Below, one piece after another: positions 5,576-6,453 of a DNA stretch of 6,453 nucleotides. The notes under the pieces are model-generated. The model searched no databases. It was not told where the DNA came from and saw only the letters and a program-made list of their open reading frames with translations. The stretch comes from Betaproteobacteria bacterium (GTDB lineage Bacteria > Desulfobacterota > Desulfovibrionia > Desulfovibrionales > Desulfovibrionaceae): assembly GCA_009778295.1 (NCBI GenBank), contig WRKB01000239.1, forward strand, positions 1-6,453. The letters run 5' to 3'. Each line of letters begins with the position of its first letter. Within the stretch, counting starts at the first letter, position 1. Both the position numbers and the translations under genes were made by a program.

Positions 5576-5686
5576 AAGTGTACCGCTGTACCACCCCTAG
5601 GAAAACGGTACAGCGGTACACTTTGCCGAAAACCCGCATGGGAGTAAGCAAAAAGGTGTACCGCTCTGTACCGGGGGCCGGTACAC
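5576..5686. repeat. Cluster of GTGTACCGCTGTACC-type inverted repeats
   Basis: AAGTGTACCGCTGTACC (5576-5592) and its exact complement (5607-5623) form a 17-bp perfect inverted repeat with a 14-bp spacer. A third copy with a 2-bp insertion lies at 5656-5672 (GTGTACCGCTCTGTACC), and a half copy CGGTACAC follows at 5679-5686, making a second inverted pair. Each full copy itself holds two TGTACC units. Directly after comes an A/T-rich run (5687-5715). This looks like a multi-site protein binding region (replication iterons, partition site or operators) or strong RNA hairpins. It lies about 300 bp from hicB and 230 bp from the minus-strand operon. Confidence 0.7.
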
Positions 5687-5920
5687 TTTATAAAACATCA
5701 ATAAAATCAGTAGATAGTCAGAACAAGGGGAACAGCCCCCCTCGCCCACCGCCGAATACTGGAACACCCACTGCCACCAAGAAAAAACCGATACACTCAA
5801 AACGCCTGAAAATCCTTACCAGTATTATATATTATGACTTTTGTACTCGAAGAAATACGAGCCTGTGCCCACACTGCGTAGGCTGGCTGTCGGAGATAGT
5901 GACGGCGTCTAAGGTGTGCT
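5687..5920. other. Gene-poor stretch between the repeat cluster and hicBA
   Basis: No convincing gene on either strand. The + frame that is open here joins hicB without a start of its own and reads as low-complexity Pro/Thr/Lys sequence. The base composition is more A/T-rich than the neighbours at 5687-5715 and 5815-5860. A short CTCG...CGAG pairing occurs near 5847-5862. Nothing else is visible. Confidence 0.4.
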
Positions 5921-5953
5921 CATTGACACAGGTAAGCCAATGGGCAATATATG
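5921..5953 (+). promoter_or_regulatory. Probable hicBA promoter with CATTG/CAATG palindrome
   Basis: TTGACA (5923-5928) is followed by an A/T-rich -10 region (AATATA 5946-5951 at 17 bp, or TATATG 5948-5953 at 19 bp), placing the start near 5958, about 20 bp before the hicB ATG. CATTG (5921-5925) and CAATG (5938-5942) form an inverted repeat that covers the -35 box and spacer, a position expected for an autoregulatory operator of an antitoxin. Confidence 0.5.
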
Positions 5954-5979
5954 AAGTCATGCAACAAGGCGGTGTCATC

Positions 5980-6210
5980 ATGGATTTTATTCTGGATATT
6001 GAGCAAGAGGATGATGGCCGGTGGATTGTCGAGATAGCAGACCTCCCTGGCGTTATGGCTTATGGCGCAACCCCGGCGCAAGCTGCTGCCAGGGCGAAGG
6101 CTCTTGCCCTGCGTGTGTTGGCCGAGCGCATGGAGGAAGAAGCGTCACTTCCTGGTATAAACTGCATCGCCTTTACTGAGCGTACCAATGAGCGCTTGGC
6201 CGTCCGTTAA
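5980..6210 (+). CDS. hicB: HicB-family antitoxin
   Basis: The protein has 76 aa. MDFILDIEQEDDGRWIVEIADLPGVMAYGATPAQAAARAKALALRVLAERME is the HicB partial RNase-H-like fold: a strand with E-x-D-G-R-W, then the E-I-x-x-L-P-G-V-x-x-Y-G-x-T-x-x-x-A block and a helix. The short tail (53-76) shows no clear DNA-binding domain, so operator binding, if any, would need an Arc-like or other feature that I cannot see. The start at 5980 is preferred because the fold begins there and AAGG lies about 10 bp upstream; an in-frame ATG at 5959 would be almost at the predicted transcript start. It neutralises the HicA toxin encoded next, with which it overlaps by 23 bp. Antitoxin-first order is the reverse of E. 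coli hicAB. Confidence 0.88.
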   Translation: MDFILDIEQEDDGRWIVEIADLPGVMAYGATPAQAAARAKALALRVLAERMEEEASLPGINCIAFTERTNERLAVR

Positions 6211-6400
6211 AGCGCCCCGTGTGCTGGCCGCACTTCTCCGCATCGGATGGGTTGTCAAGCGTCAGGCCGGTTCACATAAAACGCTTGCCCGTCCAGGCTG
6301 GCCGGATATGGTGTTTGCTTTCCACGATAAAGAGGAAATTGGCCCAAGGATGCTTGCTAGGCTTGCCAAACATGGCGGCTTGAAGCCTGAGGATATATAG
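6188..6400 (+). CDS. hicA: HicA-family mRNA interferase toxin
   Basis: The protein has 70 aa. The dsRBD-like HicA fold is visible: helix VKAPRVLAALLRIGWVVKRQ, then GSHKTLARPG with the catalytic His30 (G-S-H), a strand DMVFAFHDKEEIGPRMLARLAKHGGLKPEDI that matches the F-x-x-H...E-I-x-x-x-x-L-x-x-I/L-x-x-x-x-x-L block of the family. HicA cleaves mRNA (and tmRNA in E. coli) independently of the ribosome when free of HicB. The ATG at 6188 lies inside the 3' end of hicB in another frame (23-bp overlap), so translation is coupled. The full length and the intact His suggest an active toxin. As cargo near the integrase end, it may hold the element in the host or act against phages. Confidence 0.88.
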   Translation: MSAWPSVKAPRVLAALLRIGWVVKRQAGSHKTLARPGWPDMVFAFHDKEEIGPRMLARLAKHGGLKPEDI

Positions 6401-6453
6401 CATGAGCGGCAGCCGGCATAGAAAAATGTAGTACCCCCGCCTATAGGGCAACG

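Noticed and set aside
5576..5686. CRISPR array
   Set aside because: The repeats are inverted, unequal in spacing and too few; no regular spacer pattern is present.
5578..5979. Long N-terminal extension of hicB
   Set aside because: It translates the GTACC repeats and low-complexity sequence, and the likely promoter lies inside it.
6401..6453. A further gene or att site at the right edge
   Set aside because: An ATG at 6401-6403 opens only a few codons, and no match to the tRNA 3' end is present.

Overview
The window looks like a bacterial chromosome with a moderately high GC content. The gene set (rhomboid protease, NADP-type glutamate dehydrogenase, NimA-like flavoprotein, tRNA-Lys) and the general look of the proteins suggest a Desulfovibrio-like sulfate reducer (Desulfovibrionaceae). 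That assignment is an inference, because nothing in the window proves it. The left half (1-2908) reads as core chromosome. The right half (2909-6453) reads as the first part of an integrated element that entered at the 3' end of tRNA-Lys and runs out of the window.

Core part: the last 65 codons of a rhomboid protease (+), a long imperfect hairpin (205-243), a small lipoprotein (+), then on the minus strand gdhA followed by a NimA/pyridoxamine-oxidase-like flavoprotein. The gdhA promoter and the tRNA-Lys(UUU) promoter diverge from one ~250 bp region. Each has the same 15-bp element just upstream of its -35 box, so the two copies form an inverted repeat around the region.

Element part: tRNA-Lys with an encoded CCA, a hairpin terminator, an 11-bp tandem repeat, and a tyrosine recombinase reading away from the tRNA. 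Tail to tail with it lies a minus-strand operon: a 34-codon ORF, an ASCH-domain protein, a 116-aa phage-type protein with an SPGPW motif, and an AlpA/excisionase-like DNA-binding protein. Every junction in this operon is an ATGA stop/start overlap. Next comes a gene-poor stretch (about 5346-5979) with a candidate small ORF, a + strand terminator, and a compact cluster of GTGTACCGCTGTACC-type inverted repeats beside A/T-rich sequence. The right end carries a hicB-hicA type II toxin-antitoxin pair (antitoxin first) with its own promoter.

Likely working: the recombinase integrates or excises the element at tRNA-Lys, the AlpA/Xis-like protein sets direction or regulates, and HicBA probably stabilises the element or acts as defence cargo. 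The ASCH and SPGPW proteins are of unknown role. The most novel-looking items are the fully coupled ASCH operon, the GTACC repeat cluster and the shared 15-bp element between gdhA and tRNA-Lys. The second attachment site was not found in the window.
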